Shown here: one piece after another, positions 43,380 through 55,097 of the stretch
Layout of the letters: every line of letters begins with the position of its first letter
How positions within the stretch are numbered: position 1 is the first letter of the stretch
NCBI GenBank assembly: GCA_031002005.1
Contig: CM061921.1
Location: 144,245,283 to 144,309,282 of the forward strand
Source: Vandiemenella viatica
Taxonomy: Eukaryota; Arthropoda; Insecta; Orthoptera; Morabidae
Direction of reading: 5' to 3'
Length of the DNA stretch: 64,000 nt
The notes under the pieces: model-generated
Databases searched by the model: none
What the model was told of the DNA's origin: nothing
What the model saw: the letters and a program-made list of their open reading frames with translations, nothing else
Translations under genes and position numbers: made by a program

Positions 43380-43875
43380 GATGTACACCTCCCTGGGAAC
43401 TCTCTTGGGAAGATGAAGGGAGTTCGTTCCCCGTTCCTTCCTCAGTGTGATAGTGTCGTATGTGTTATTGTAAGTGTGGAAGACTATGATAGTGTGTGTG
43501 TGTGAAGTGTTGTTTGTGTTGTATGAAATGAGACATAGTTAAGGTAGAAGGTGAAACCCGATTCCAGCCCATTCAGGCCTGCTCTTCCGCAAGACACCAT
43601 AGAAGCCGCCAGGCTTAACGACCCCAACCGATGGACGAATAGCCATCAACAGTGCCGGCTGCCCACATTCCATACGCACTATGGAGTTTTTTAGGATTTA
43701 ACTCAGGACTTTGGTGCTTTCTGGTGATTAGGAATTCTGCACCACCACCACCACTTCTCCTACCCTGCCGGCCAAGTCCTTATGAAGTAAACTTTCTCCA
43801 CCACGAGGACTCGTACCAGCTAATCCTGTGACAGCGCGGGACACCATCACGGTGCCACAGACAACAGATCTAACG
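43380..43875 (-). mobile_element. SINE-C copy 2
   Basis: It shares with the other two copies the blocks CCCATTCAGGCCTGCTCTTC, CTCAGGACTTTGGTGC, CTCCTACCCTGCCGGCCAAG and the head complement GTACCAGCTAATCCTGTGAC with CACGGTGCCACAG. A GT-rich stretch lies at 43448-43520. Confidence 0.65.
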
Positions 43876-44080
43876 GGGCGGGGTCTTATTCTCTTACCTT
43901 TGATATTAAGAAAAGGCGCTCTCACGCTAGCATAGACAAGCAAATGCCAAATACTAGATTCTGTTCCAGAAAAGTTAAACGACTATCATGCAGAATATAG
44001 CAGAAGGTGTGATATTAAGAACCTTCTAGTTCACAGTTATAATCACCAGTTATCAGTAACGTGATCATTATAACAAAAAG

Positions 44081-44301
44081 TCTCGACCGGTAAGCAGTAA
44101 CGTGGGCATTCTGGGATCAAATCCCCACCCGGCCATATTGTTTTCGGTTCTCCATGGTTTCCCCAAATCACTCCAGGCGAATACTTGCTTGGTTCCTTCA
44201 GAAAGGCCATGACCGAATTCTTTCCCATTACTTTCCCCTAACTCTTTCCCGTCTCTAATGACTACGACGTCGACGAGGCGTAAAGCGCGAAGAAGAAAAA
44301 A
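44081..44301 (+). mobile_element. SINE-A copy, old
   Basis: The head is degraded (CCGGTAAGCAGTAACGTGGG, B box GATCAAATCCCC). The body and GACGTCGACGAGGCG tail are well kept. Confidence 0.82.
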
Positions 44302-45072
44302 CTAAGTCTTGAATTTTGCATTCTTACTCAACCGAACTCATTAGCGCGAGCAAATATCTGACTGCTATTGATGTTCTCGTATACTTTGACCATTTTTGTT
44401 GAACGATATCCAATTGGCTTAGGGGAAAATAAATTTTGACGCTCATCCCATGAATTAGGTTGCAGGAAAAAAAAACTATACTTCACGACTAGAGAAGTAG
44501 ATTTTAACATATGATTTTAATGTGAACAGCAACTTATCTACTAAATTTGAAGATGTATAATGAGTTGTGAGACTGAAGTTCGAGTGTAACAGCGAGGGAA
44601 CTTCAAGTTTGCTGCATATGTTGTGTGTCAACCTGTCTCCCGTGTCTGGTACGAATAGCATGCACGCGATGTAATCCATCCAAATCCGTAGGACTTGTTC
44701 GCCGTTGGAAGTTGAGGATATGTTTCAAAATGAAGTTGGAAGGTGTTAGTGACACAGATACTTTTCTTTTAGAAATGTAATAAGTGTGAAGTCAAACGTT
44801 TCTCTTAGATTTCCGTCACAAATCTTGATAAGTATTGCGAAGCTCTCATATCATGTTTTGTTCGTCGTATCTGGGAATCAGACATTTCAAATCTGGAGAT
44901 TATTGTACTGAATTTAATACACATTGAACTGATCTTGAGGCCTATCTGACAGATATTATTTCTGAATGAAATAATCCAGCAGTGTTACACAAGTTTTTTC
45001 TTGTGATATAAATTTCTCTACGGTTATTAGCAAAATCAGCGATACCTCTGCTTCATTTTTTTTCAATGGATC
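44302..45072. other. No recognisable feature
   Basis: AT-rich; small frames at 44328-44510 and 44476-44679 have no domain. Confidence 0.4.
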
Positions 45073-45310
45073 AATTTTTTTTTGTTATGGTCTTACGCCT
45101 TATTAAAGTTGATGAAATTAGAGGCGAGAAAGGACTAGGAACAGAGAAAGATAAGGAATTAGATCTTTGCCTTTTTGAAGGAATAATCTAGACATTCGCC
45201 TACAGCGATTTCAGGAAACTATGGAAAACCGAAATCTGGTTGACTGGAAAGAGATTTGAACCCGTGTCCTCCCGAATGTGAGGCCCCAGCGTTACCGCTC
45301 ACACACAGGA
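45073..45310 (-). mobile_element. SINE-A copy, old
   Basis: A diverged minus-strand copy: T-run, GGTCTTACGCC tail complement, GGCATTCG-like core (ACATTCGCCTACAGCGATTT) and head complement (GAACCCGTGTCCTCCCGAAT). Confidence 0.8.
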
Positions 45311-48252
45311 ATCGATCACTGAGTCAACCAGACAAAAATAATAGTCATAATTAAAATCCAAATTATATGTATTCACCTGAACTGTTCTTTGGTATTTACA
45401 ATAAAACTGGGCCAGACTTCAAGATTTTACTAAGCATAAGTCTTTTGACGCATGATCATCACTTTTGATGCTTAAAGTTGTATTTAGCTAATTCAGCTGG
45501 GAAATGTCATTGCATCATATTCTGGTGGTAAGATCATTAAAACTTCTCCGTGAAATGAATGTTAGGATAAGAGCTGTATGGGGACGCAAAATACTAAACG
45601 TCTCATATCAGAATCTATCTGATTTACAAATCGTTTAGTTTCAGCTTGCAGGAAAAAATGACGATCAATAACATACATGGGATCCTGTAACGCAATTAGA
45701 CTCAACAGTTATAATTCCACAAGGAACGACAACAGAAGGCAGATATCGTACAGAATACGACATCAAGCATGGCTGGTCTCGTCTTATATTTCCCAGGACA
45801 GAAATGACAAAACATTGTAACTAACGGTATACCTTAATCAGCCAATTACATTTTTTTAAGAATCTTATTGAAAATGTCTTCTCCAACAGCTCTTTAATTT
45901 TCCAAGAAAATATTGCATTGATTTTTAAGAATATTTAAGTCTATGAAACCCGCTTTTATGATTTAGCAGTAGAGTCGCCTTATCACGTATATCTGTTACG
46001 GATTATTTGGGTAGAAATGAGGTTCGACCACAGCAGTAGCTGAATAATGTCTTGTGAATATTTTTTAGGAATTGAACCTCTTGTAGCGATCAGTTGAGTA
46101 TTGCCATGGCATCTGCCTGCTTTGTTCGCAAATTTATGTCGTTATAGGCCACCAGAATCTAAATTCTAAGCACTTCCGGATAAACATAGTACTTGAAGAA
46201 TAAAATAAATCATATCGGAGATCACAAGAGATGCTTAACTTGTGGAGTGTGAGAAGTTACTTGTTACTGTTGTGTAGTCTATGACAGCGCGAGTTATCTT
46301 TCTTTAATCAGTATACGAATGGCTGACAGACAATATTAACAACTTGGGAACGATACTGTTTACAAGTTTCCAGTTCTCTTTTTGACTCATCTAATACATC
46401 TGAAAACACAGCACAGAGTCAGTGAATATAACAGAAACCAAACGGAAGGTTACGACGTTTATCTGAAAATATTCATTTCTAAATCCGAATCGCCGATCCA
46501 AATGGTACCTACTCATATACCGAAGTAAATTATAAAATTTGTTCTTTAAGAATAGATGTGTTCTAATAGTGCAACTACAACAAAAGTCATATTGCTATTA
46601 GATTACATATTCCCATGTTTTTTTCCATCGGAAATACGAGTCTAACCAGAAAAAATTTAGGCCCAATTGGACGTTGATGAGAAAAAAGTAGTTAACTAAT
46701 TGAATTTGATCCTCCCGTAGGAAAGGGAAAAAAAGCTTTAAATTTAGGTTTCACATTTGTGAAAACATGGTAATGATTTTACAAATTTATGACCATGAGT
46801 TAAAATCCACAGTGCTAATCACTCAAAATTCTGTTTTACTTGTATATAATAATTATTTGCGTCAATAACATTAACCTTGCTTCGCAGAATAAAACAGATT
46901 AGAAAATGTTTCATCCAATTTTTTGCCAATATGCTCACGAAATACCTTAAGGTAACGTCTACCAAACATTATTATGGTAGTTGCTTCGACCAAACAGCAG
47001 TACCAATATCTATTGTACCGTATTTAGTAAATGTCATTATTCTTGCAGTTTTTTATTTGAAAGTAACATAAAACAAAAAATATTTTTTGTATGGTTAAAC
47101 GAAGCAATTTCGCAATCCCACTTTACGATCTGTATGTATTTGCAGTAGTGATATGTTCAGCACTGTACTAATATTTTTTTTTTTATTTCTGAAGGTAAAT
47201 TAATTTAAAAGTTAATCTTAGGCAAATAAGTAATCCAGTTGCTACTGCTGATAAAAACCTGTAGGGATGTGGAAACTCTGATATGAAAATGAAAATTTCT
47301 CTTTTCTTCCGGAAAAAAGATTAAATTTTCAGAAACTAGAAGGGAATAACTTTCTGTTTGTGTGTTTCTGAGACAGAAAAGATATTACAAAATAGGAGGA
47401 TATAACTGTAAGTTAATTTAGAGAATTCACTGGGATCTTAAGCAGCTTGTTTATTGCTACGTCGCCTGACGATTTTTTAGACAGCTGAGCATCTGCACAG
47501 TGTTTGCGTTCGTGAACACTAAACGTACAGGACGATTGGAGGGTGTAACTCTTAAGAAATTAGAATAGGGGAGATATCAAAGTGCATGATGGTGAAGAAG
47601 GTAACTGAACGAGAGGATGGAGCAGTTTGGTATGTGATTGTAAGCGATTCCTTCTGCCTTACCCTTCGTTTCTTCGAGTTTTTCGTAAATTCGCGCAGTT
47701 TATGTAAAAATCTTCATAGCTGTTCAGCAGTGTGCTACCCTAGGTTTTACGACCTTATTCAATGTTTTCCACAAATGACGACGCTATCTGTGGAAGTCGT
47801 TGATTGCTTATTCCACAGAGGGGATGGAGATTTGACTTGGGATCTGGTGTATGGGAGGAGAAGACATTGGATTCCCATCTTGGTCCGACGCCGGGCGCTT
47901 TGAGCCAACTGCTCAACACAAAGCGGCAGCCACACATCTCTCCAACCCTGCATCGACCCGCGGACGCTGCCTCAATCGATGAACCGATGGTGTTCCTCAC
48001 CACTTGTTACAATCGAACCTCGCTCTTCGCAGGTGCTCCTAACCAATATATTCTCTTATGTTAGGTAAATTCGATTACTCCACATAATGTTTCAACACAT
48101 GAAAAAACTTACAGTTTATCCATTTCACCAAAACTCTGATGTAGACTGGTCAAAGTTTTGCCCTGAAAAAACACATGTACTTTTTTAATTTTATAAATAA
48201 TTACGTCAAAAGCAACTGATTTGTTCAATTTTTATTTCATTTTATTCTTAAG
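45311..48252. other. Mostly featureless; GC-richer patch at 47800-47990
   Basis: No mobile element was recognised across nearly 3 kb. The patch at 47800-47990 is GC-richer. On the minus strand it has a weak tRNA-like layout (GAGCAGTTGGCTCAAAGCGC, then GGGAATCCAATG), which might be a worn SINE, but I cannot confirm it. Confidence 0.35.
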
Positions 48253-48292
48253 ACGCGTTTCGCCCTTGTGGTGTAAGGCATCATCAGAGGCT
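48253..48292 (-). ncRNA. Hammerhead-like motif, left arm
   Basis: On the minus strand: CTGATGA, T, GCCTT, a seven-base loop, AAGGGC, GAAAC, GC and GTC. This is the fullest match of the three, with a possible two-pair helix III (AC with GU) before the UC cleavage position. Helix I pairing is not evident. Confidence 0.4.
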
Positions 48293-48705
48293 GTAAATGT
48301 GTTTTTACAAGTGTGTTAATATAATTACTATGTACAGTACAAATCTTTATATCTATATGTACACACTGTACTCACAGATATAGTGCTAATACTCACATGC
48401 CGGTCTGGAACAGCAATTCATACACTTTTCCAGCACTGTATCATTAAAGTTCCATTCGAACATTATTTCACCGGTTGTTTGCACGCCGCACTTGTTAAAG
48501 TGAACATTTTGCTGATTTACACATGTGTTCCAAGCGGAACTTTAATGATACAGTGTTGGAAAAGTGTATGAAGTGTTGTTCCAGACCGGCATGTGAGGAT
48601 TAGCATTATAGCTGTGAGTACAGTGTGTATATATGTATATATAGATATAAAGATTTGTACTGTAGACAGTAATTATATTGACACACATCTCAAAACACAT
48701 TTACA

Positions 48706-48744
48706 GCCTCTGATGATGCCCTACACCACAAGGGCGAAATGACG
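48706..48744 (+). ncRNA. Hammerhead-like motif, right arm
   Basis: On the plus strand: CTGATGA, T, GCCCT, ACACCACA loop, AGGGC and GAAAT. Helix II has five Watson-Crick pairs. The sequence after GAAA has changed (TGACG), so the cleavage-site part is lost. Confidence 0.4.
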
Positions 48745-50346
48745 AAAAAAAAAATTCACCAAAACATTTGTTTTTGATGGAGTTATTTATAAAATTATTG
48801 TTCAACAAATGCGGAAATATGGCCTATTACCAGATTAATATTTACTTCTTTCATCTTTAATTCTGTATCTTTTTCAGATGGTTTACTTTCACATCGAATT
48901 TTTGTGGCGTCGACAACATGGTCATTACTCCTTTTTACAAGATAAACAATCTTTTACGACTGCGCCTGAATGAATACATAAACAGTCGATTTTCTTCTGA
49001 ACATATTGCCGACAGAATTAGTATTAGCTGATTGTCTGTCACTCAGCAAATTATATGAAAACACTACATGTAATTAAATTTACGTTAATACTTCATAAAA
49101 TGTTTGTATTTCATTAAATATACATAACAAATCCATATACATCATTGAGTGAAATATAAAGAGTATAGAGAATCAAAGGTATTTTGTCAGCACATTTAAC
49201 GAATTGACAGGTACGAAAATAAAACATCTGATAAAAATTTACAGCTGAAATATGCTGCTAATTCTGAAATTCTCGTACTCTGTTCAGCTTTCAGGTGGAT
49301 TTAATTGTTTTAACCCGCTGAAATCAAAGAATACAGAACCAGAACTTGTGATACGGAAAGGAACTTTCTCTCACCTCTCTCTTCAAGTATTACTGCATTT
49401 CAGTAATAATCCTCAGATTGTTTACAAATAAAATAATCAGATTGAAGTTGATCAAAGTCGTCGGTCTGAATCCAGTTTAATCAATTATTTCAATTCTCAA
49501 TATTTTTACTGCATTTAGTGATTGGTTTTATGTTATTTACTTGGAGGCACCGACTTGTGAACGAACCTGCTGTGTAGATTATTTTAGTATTTTTTTATAG
49601 TTTGATACTTCATTTACATTGAAGGTATTAAGATGAAAACTATGCTGTATGTTCCCGTTATTTCATTTAAAACAGCTGATTGCCAGAGTTTTTTTTTCAG
49701 CCTTGAGATACCTGCTCTGACCTATCTCGATCACAATAACGTACTTGTAACAATAATAATCTGTTAATTGCCAACAGTCATACGTCAACTTTTGTTGCGA
49801 TGATATGTTATTCATGTGGATGTTCTTGTACTGTTCAGCCTGAATATTTCTGTAAAACAGTCACCTAGTTTGATACTGCCGTAAGTTTTTAAACATTCTT
49901 TGTTTTATTGAAATGTTATGGTCAAAGTTTTTGTTGTCCTTTAACTACTCTCAATCTGTTTATATTGTTAATACAACGTGTAATCAGTATACGGTTGCTA
50001 GCATTTTCAGCAACTACTTTAGTGTAGTGAAAATTGTTTTTGTGTACAGACCCAGTTTCAAGTCGTTATAATTCACACTCGGATTTTTAGAATATGATTA
50101 CAGAGGTCTAAACAGCAGTAAACGTATGCAAGGCGCATCTGCTGCAGCAAACACCACGCCTAAATATAGCTGAGGTTAAAGGGGCAGGTGGTGATGACAC
50201 AAGATTATGCACAAGAAAGTCGAGCTTGTCCCATTGGCCATTTGGGTTAACGTACAGTCGGAGGCTAAAATAGTCCGGCTGTCGCCAGCCAGTAAGTACG
50301 ATCCCAGCACGCAAGGTCTAAGCTATTGCAGGAGATCATGATGGAA
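48745..50346. other. No recognisable feature
   Basis: AT-rich sequence without recognised repeats, frames or RNA genes. Confidence 0.4.
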
Positions 50347-50592
50347 CGGAGCGTGGTGGGTGAGCAGTGACGCTCTGGCCTCGCATTCGGGAGGACGCAG
50401 GTTCCAATCCCCGTCCGGCCACCCAGTGTTGGGTTTTCCACGGTTTCTCCAAATCACTCTAGGTGAATGTGGGGATGGTTTCTTCAAACGGCCATGGCCA
50501 ATTTCCTTCTCACTTATTACCCCAAGTCCTTTTCCGCCTCTAATCATCCCGACGTTGATGAGGCGTATAACCAGAAGTAAAATACAAAAAGG
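50347..50592 (+). mobile_element. SINE-A copy
   Basis: A nearly complete copy: ACGGAGCGTGGTGGGTGAGC, B box GGTTCCAATCC (one change), body with GGGTTTTCCACGGTTTC, GACGTTGATGAGGCG tail and A-rich end. Confidence 0.88.
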
Positions 50593-50641
50593 ATATTGGG
50601 GCTCCAATTTGAGGCGTGTTTAGAGTCCTTTAGGCATATTA

Positions 50642-51144
50642 CTATTACTATTACTCCGCGATTCACTAAAAGTGTTTGGCGGAGGGTGCATTGCACCTAT
50701 CAGGAAAGGTAATGGTTTGGAAGGGATATACGGGATATGGCAGGTGGCGCCCATGGGCTATTGTGAGGAACCATCCCAGCATTCGCCTGGAGCGATCTAG
50801 GGAAACCATGGAAACCCAGATCAGGATGGCCAGAGTGCTTTATCGGAAGCTACTCCTGTCCGATTATGTGTTTACTCGCCCGGTAAATCCATTCTATTCC
50901 ATTCCCTAATCGCTCGTGGAAAAAATGAGTAGAGAAATGAATCAGTTCTGGCCCTGATTTCTCTTATCTTATTTTCGCGGTCATTCCGAGATATGAATGT
51001 TGCTGGTAGCAATATTTGTTTGCTGTCATTCCGAAATACATCAGTCGAGAATTTTTCGATTAGCTTCCGTCGAGAGCTACGCCTTCGGTGCTCCAGTCTT
51101 GTAGACTTGGTGTGAATTCCACGATCTTCAGTCTTAGCAAGCAA
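50642..51144 (-). mobile_element. LINE-A copy, 5'-truncated
   Basis: On the minus strand the frame from 51144 gives LEHRRRSSRRKLIEKFSTDV, then FRNDSKQILLPATFISRNDR, and ends REWNRMDLPGE at 50872, matching the C-terminus at 24830-25040. The 3' region to 50642 contains the SINE-like module and an (AAT) tail. Homology stops near 51115, where the 5' truncation lies. It is cleaner than the 17.2-kb copy. Confidence 0.87.
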
Positions 51145-51328
51145 TCATCCTAAGTGGCACAGAAGACGTGTATGCTACCAAAAGCAGAATGTGGAGGATG
51201 GAACTACTGGCATATGTCTCAACGGAAGTAGGGTTATCTTCTCCTGAAGCTTGCGAATTTCACAGAACTAACGTCCTAAAACGTCTTCCACAATTAAATT
51301 GTTTTTTTTTCTGGTTCATGGTCTAATC

Positions 51329-51647
51329 CAGGTATGGGCAACCTTTGCTTAGCTGTGGTCGTAATTTCGGGACTTAATCAGTTCGCGGGCCGTAGGTAAG
51401 AAATAAGTAGGTAGTAGTGAATAAAAAGGCGATAAAAATGCACACCTTTTTTTTATTTATTTACGAATCGATCTGTGGCGTTCCACTGCGTACGCTTAAT
51501 AATATTATTTATCGATTTTAGTCTTTATGATTTGAATAAATACAGATTTTTTTGCGCGTTATTTGAATTTACTGAATTTGTCGCGGGCCGGATTAAAGCT
51601 GGTGGAGGGCCGGATCCGGCCCGGGGGCCGGGGGTTGCCCATATATG
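51329..51647. mobile_element. hAT MITE with perfect 8-bp target duplication
   Basis: GTCTAATC at 51321-51328 and 51648-51655 flanks a 319-bp element. The ends CAGGTATGGGCAACC and GGTTGCCCATATATG are TIRs. The right half holds GGGCCGGATCCGGCCC. An 8-bp duplication with CAG-type ends is the signature of hAT elements. Confidence 0.88.
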
Positions 51648-51849
51648 GTCTAATCGATGAACTAAATCATAGACCTTGCTTCATCTATGCTGTAGATCGC
51701 TCAGGCGCCGTTGTAGCGTTGAAATCTGTAATGTTTTCTTTAATCGACACGAATCAACAACACAAACGAAACTGACCAATAGTGCCGCAATTTAATTTTT
51801 TTTCTTGTTAACTGTAATAGTATTTACATAAGACAGTTAAAATTACAAG

Positions 51850-52455
51850 AGTTACTTCTGCATTAAGTGGCAGGCATCGTAACTCGTACGAAACAGTGGT
51901 TGAAGTCAAGTACGAATTAAAAAGTGTCGACAGCTTTCTCATGCCCAAAATTTCATGCAAGATATGACCCATGCGGTCTCTTGAGATGCCTACTGTCCCA
52001 GTAATTTCACGCACCTTCAATCGGCGGTCTACCAATACGAGATCGTGGATTTTTGTCACGTTATCCTCCATGGTAACCTCTTTCTGGGCACCTGGGCGTG
52101 GCTCATCAAAAACGGACGTGCGACCACGTTGAAACTCGTTAAACCAATTTTTGACAGTCGCTATCGAAGGAGAAGAGTCACCGTACGCAGCATCAAAGCG
52201 CTCTTTGATTTCGCTGCGCGATTTTCCTTACAAAAACAAGAATCTAATCACCGACCGATATTGCTCTTTTTCCATCTTTCTAAAATCCGCGGACACACCC
52301 ACTTTCACACGCGATCACAACAAAACTATGAGTCCGATTTGGCTGAAATTTTAACTATAGCCGTCTAAGATGATGTACTACACGTTAATAAATTTCTCTG
52401 GTGACAGTGGCGCCATCGGGAAGAGAGGCTAAGTACTTATCGGACCTACCTCGTA
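51850..52455 (-). pseudogene. Mariner transposase, internally deleted, with 5' TIR
   Basis: On the minus strand the 5' TIR is GAGGTAGGTCCGATAAGTAC (about 52454-52435). The transposase starts near 52277 (MEKEQYRSVIRFLFL, stop) and continues SEIKERFDAAYGDSSPSIAT, VKNWFNEFQRGRTSVFDEPR, then TMEDNVTKIHDLVLVDRRLK and VREITGTVGISRDRMGHILH with LGMRKLS. It then jumps to YDACHLMQK and a stop at about 51858, which looks like the C-terminal end. The catalytic region is deleted. The plus-strand frames here are shadows. Confidence 0.75.
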
Positions 52456-53344
52456 TCTGTTAGTTAACGTTTTTAAAAAGAAAAGACAGGTTGGAACTAC
52501 TATACACTTTATATGTAATTTTGTTATATAAACTGGTGTTTTCAGAATCATGCAATAATATTCGGAAGTGACTGTAAACCGTATTCCGTTGAATTGATCA
52601 CGTTCAAAAAAACTGGGAAACGGAACAAGAATGCGTGTGAATTCGTTAGTAATATGTTATTAGATTATCGCCTGGATTTTATGGTGACAAGCAACCTCAG
52701 TTATTGGTAGATACTTCCAGGATTACTGGAGTAAAAGATCAGAAGCTGTACTTGGAACCACAATGTATGAAGCTAGATGCAAAAAGTAGTGACAACAAAA
52801 CCTAGAAAGACTATAATGACTCATTTAGAACACGACAATGAGTGTGTAAAATTTATTTAAATTAATTACAGGACCATTTAAGAGGGTTCGCATCGTTTCA
52901 TTAGCAACGTCATACGAGCATGGACGGATACATACCAAAAAAGATGGTTACAGATGTAAAAAAAAAGGTAGTTTCCAGAGAAAAACACAGTGCTTATTCG
53001 TACACACTCTGAAAATACATAAGACAGAATGGACCTGGAATGATTAATTTCGCTAAGAGGGAGAATAGAAACTATGATAAGTGACCCCATTGGCCTTCCA
53101 GAAACCTCACAGTAAACTGAAGAAAGGACTTTTTGTTGTTTCGAAGAAAATCAGAAATTAGTGTACAGCAATTCGAAATTAGTTTTCCATTACACAGTTA
53201 CGTCTCTGTGCTGAATGCTTCATTTCCTTCTTTTCAGATTTCAGAGAAAGTAAACCTTTTCTACGATTGTCATATCAAAGGTGACGATAGAATGAAAGAA
53301 TTTACTGGTAAAAATGTGTTGTCTAAGTGCTATTGCGGCTCAGA
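52456..53344. other. No recognisable feature
   Basis: AT-rich sequence with no recognised repeat or frame. Confidence 0.4.
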
Positions 53345-53580
53345 AACACGGATTTATGCTAGCCTTTTCATCTCAACATACCCCTTACAACCCACGTCCT
53401 CAATTATCTGCTTCATATATCCTAATCTCTTCCTCTGTAGTTCTTACCTTCGACTGTTCCCTCCACCAACCAATCCCGCATGTCTCAAAATACGACCTAC
53501 CATCCCGTCTCTTCTTTCTGTGAGACTCTTCCACAAACTTCTTTCCTCACCCATCATATCCAGTGCTAATTATAGTACGC
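53345..53580 (-). pseudogene. LINE-C C-terminal tail fragment
   Basis: The minus strand reads MGEERSLWKSLTERRDGMVG, RILRHAGL, and later RKRLGYMKQIIEDVGC with YVEMKRLA and a stop. This is the last part of the endonuclease-reverse-transcriptase type LINE protein (GHILRH...GRPR...YMEQI pattern). It would follow on from the type of segment found at 33905-34265. The 158-codon plus-strand frame is an antisense artefact. Confidence 0.65.
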
Positions 53581-54184
53581 TAATAACAGAATTTAGAGAA
53601 ATTATTTAGTCATAAAGATGGAAAGTTCATATACAAATACTTTTGCAAAAACGTACAACATTGGAATTCGTTCATTAATGATTCCATGAGGTTTACTGTG
53701 GATTACAGCTGAACAGAAGGATTGACGATCAAATCCTAAAAATGGTGTACGGAGCTTATATAAAATCCTGGTAGAAACCGGATGCGCTTGCGTTATTATG
53801 TTTATAATTTCCAAGCAACGACCCAGACAACAAATCAGTTTAATAGAAGAACAGCTCTTCGCAGTAGATATCAAATATACGTTAGCCAAAAAACGTGGTT
53901 AACCTTCATGAATTATGAAACCAAACTATAGGGAAACCAGGAAAGTTTAATTATATAATTTGAAAAGAAGTATAATTAACCAGGTTTTTAGTTGACTTTA
54001 TTTTCAGTTGCCATACAAAGCTTTTTAACCACTTTTTTTTAACAACATTCCATATTGACAAAATATTATCAGGTAGGCGATGCAAATACCTCCGCTAGAT
54101 GATTTACTTACATACATGTATCATCTTTCTTTTCTCCTCAATTGTTAGGTTAGTTAGTATATATTTCTTGGGTAATTTAAACTG
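53581..54184. other. No recognisable feature
   Basis: AT-rich sequence; the minus-strand frame at 53602-53889 has no known domain. Confidence 0.4.
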
Positions 54185-54595
54185 AGGTGGTTTCCCCTTG
54201 CTTCATCCGTGATGGAAGTGTAGTTACGTGTTTATTACTTCGTGTGGATGACTGATGTGTGTATGTTCAGAGTAGTGTCTTGTTTGTGTTAAGAAGGAAT
54301 TAAAAATGGATGAATAGAGAGGGTAAAACCTGATTCTCGCCCATTTAGACCTACTCTTCCGTAGAATATAGACAATCAACAGTGTTGTAAACGCTCACTC
54401 CAAAATGCGGAGAAGTTTGGGACTTAACTCAGGATTTTGGTGCACAGTCTGGTGATTAGGAAAACCTCTCCTACCTTACGCCAAGACCTGATGAAAATTT
54501 TACCACCACCAATACTAGAACCAGCTAAACCCGTGTCAGGTGCCAAATACCATCACGGTGTCGTAACCAGATGAGCCAACGAGGCGACTTGGATG
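54185..54595 (-). mobile_element. SINE-C copy 3
   Basis: It shares CCCATTTAGACCTACTCTTC, CTCAGGATTTTGGTGCACAG, CTCCTACCTTACGCC and the head complement CAGCTAAACCCGTGTCAGGT with CACGGTGTCGTAACC. The 5' boundary is near GAGCCAACGAGGCG at 54590. Confidence 0.65.
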
Positions 54596-55097
54596 TATTC
54601 ACCTGATTTAATCAGAATAATTTTCCAAATTCGAGAAAAGTGTACTTAAATTAATGCGTCTCATTGGTATTGATATCCATAGCGTTACAGCGACATTAAA
54701 CTGGACTCTGAGAAGTACAGCGTGCCCAGACCCAAATCTGACAAACAGGTCGTCTTGATGGCGGATTTTAGGCTGTGTTTCGTAATCCCTAAGATGAATC
54801 CTGGGACGGTGCCCAATTTCCTTCCATAAATTACACATTTCACAAATAAAAATGTGAACTCACCATACATTTTGGAGACAGATTCCAGCATCAATATAGC
54901 GACCACCACAAAGGCGGAAGACGCGGACAATCAAAACCAGAAAAGAAGTTTTACACCCGAATATAAAATTCTCAACCTAATAAGACATTAATATCAGAAT
55001 GTCTAAAACAAATAACGATCTTGTAGGAATACCAATAACTCTTTACAGACGTGATTCCTAAAATGTTTGAAAACGCATTTTAACCAAATAAAATGAT
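54596..55097. other. No recognisable feature
   Basis: Overlapping minus-strand frames at 54608-54930 show no domain. See the rejected list for the donor-like site at 54868. Confidence 0.35.

Larger units (their letters stand above)
48253..48744. repeat. 490-bp palindrome with hammerhead-like motif in both arms
   Basis: The left arm (48253-48453) and right arm (48536-48744) are reverse complements with about one difference in ten, around an 82-bp spacer. The outer ends read CGCGTTTCGCCC on the left and GGGCGAAATGACG on the right. The arms also share sequence with the PLE 5' flank at 2213-2510, so this is probably a pair of PLE ends in opposite orientation. Confidence 0.8.

Noticed and set aside
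43448..43520. GT-rich stretch as a regulatory or Z-DNA element
   Set aside because: It is part of a SINE-C copy; the other copies have similar GTGT words at the same place.
47800..47990. GC-richer patch as an exon or a tRNA-derived SINE
   Set aside because: Frames on both strands overlap without a domain, and the promoter boxes are too weak to call. It is mentioned only within the gap entry.
53133..53609. 158-codon plus-strand frame
   Set aside because: Most of it is antisense to the LINE-C tail read at 53345-53580 on the minus strand.
54685..54930. Minus-strand frame beginning with a hydrophobic stretch like a signal peptide, followed by a donor-like GGTGAGT near 54868
   Set aside because: The frame does not begin with ATG, a stop lies directly upstream, and there is no matching acceptor or domain. 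It is probably chance, although a first exon cannot be excluded without transcript data.
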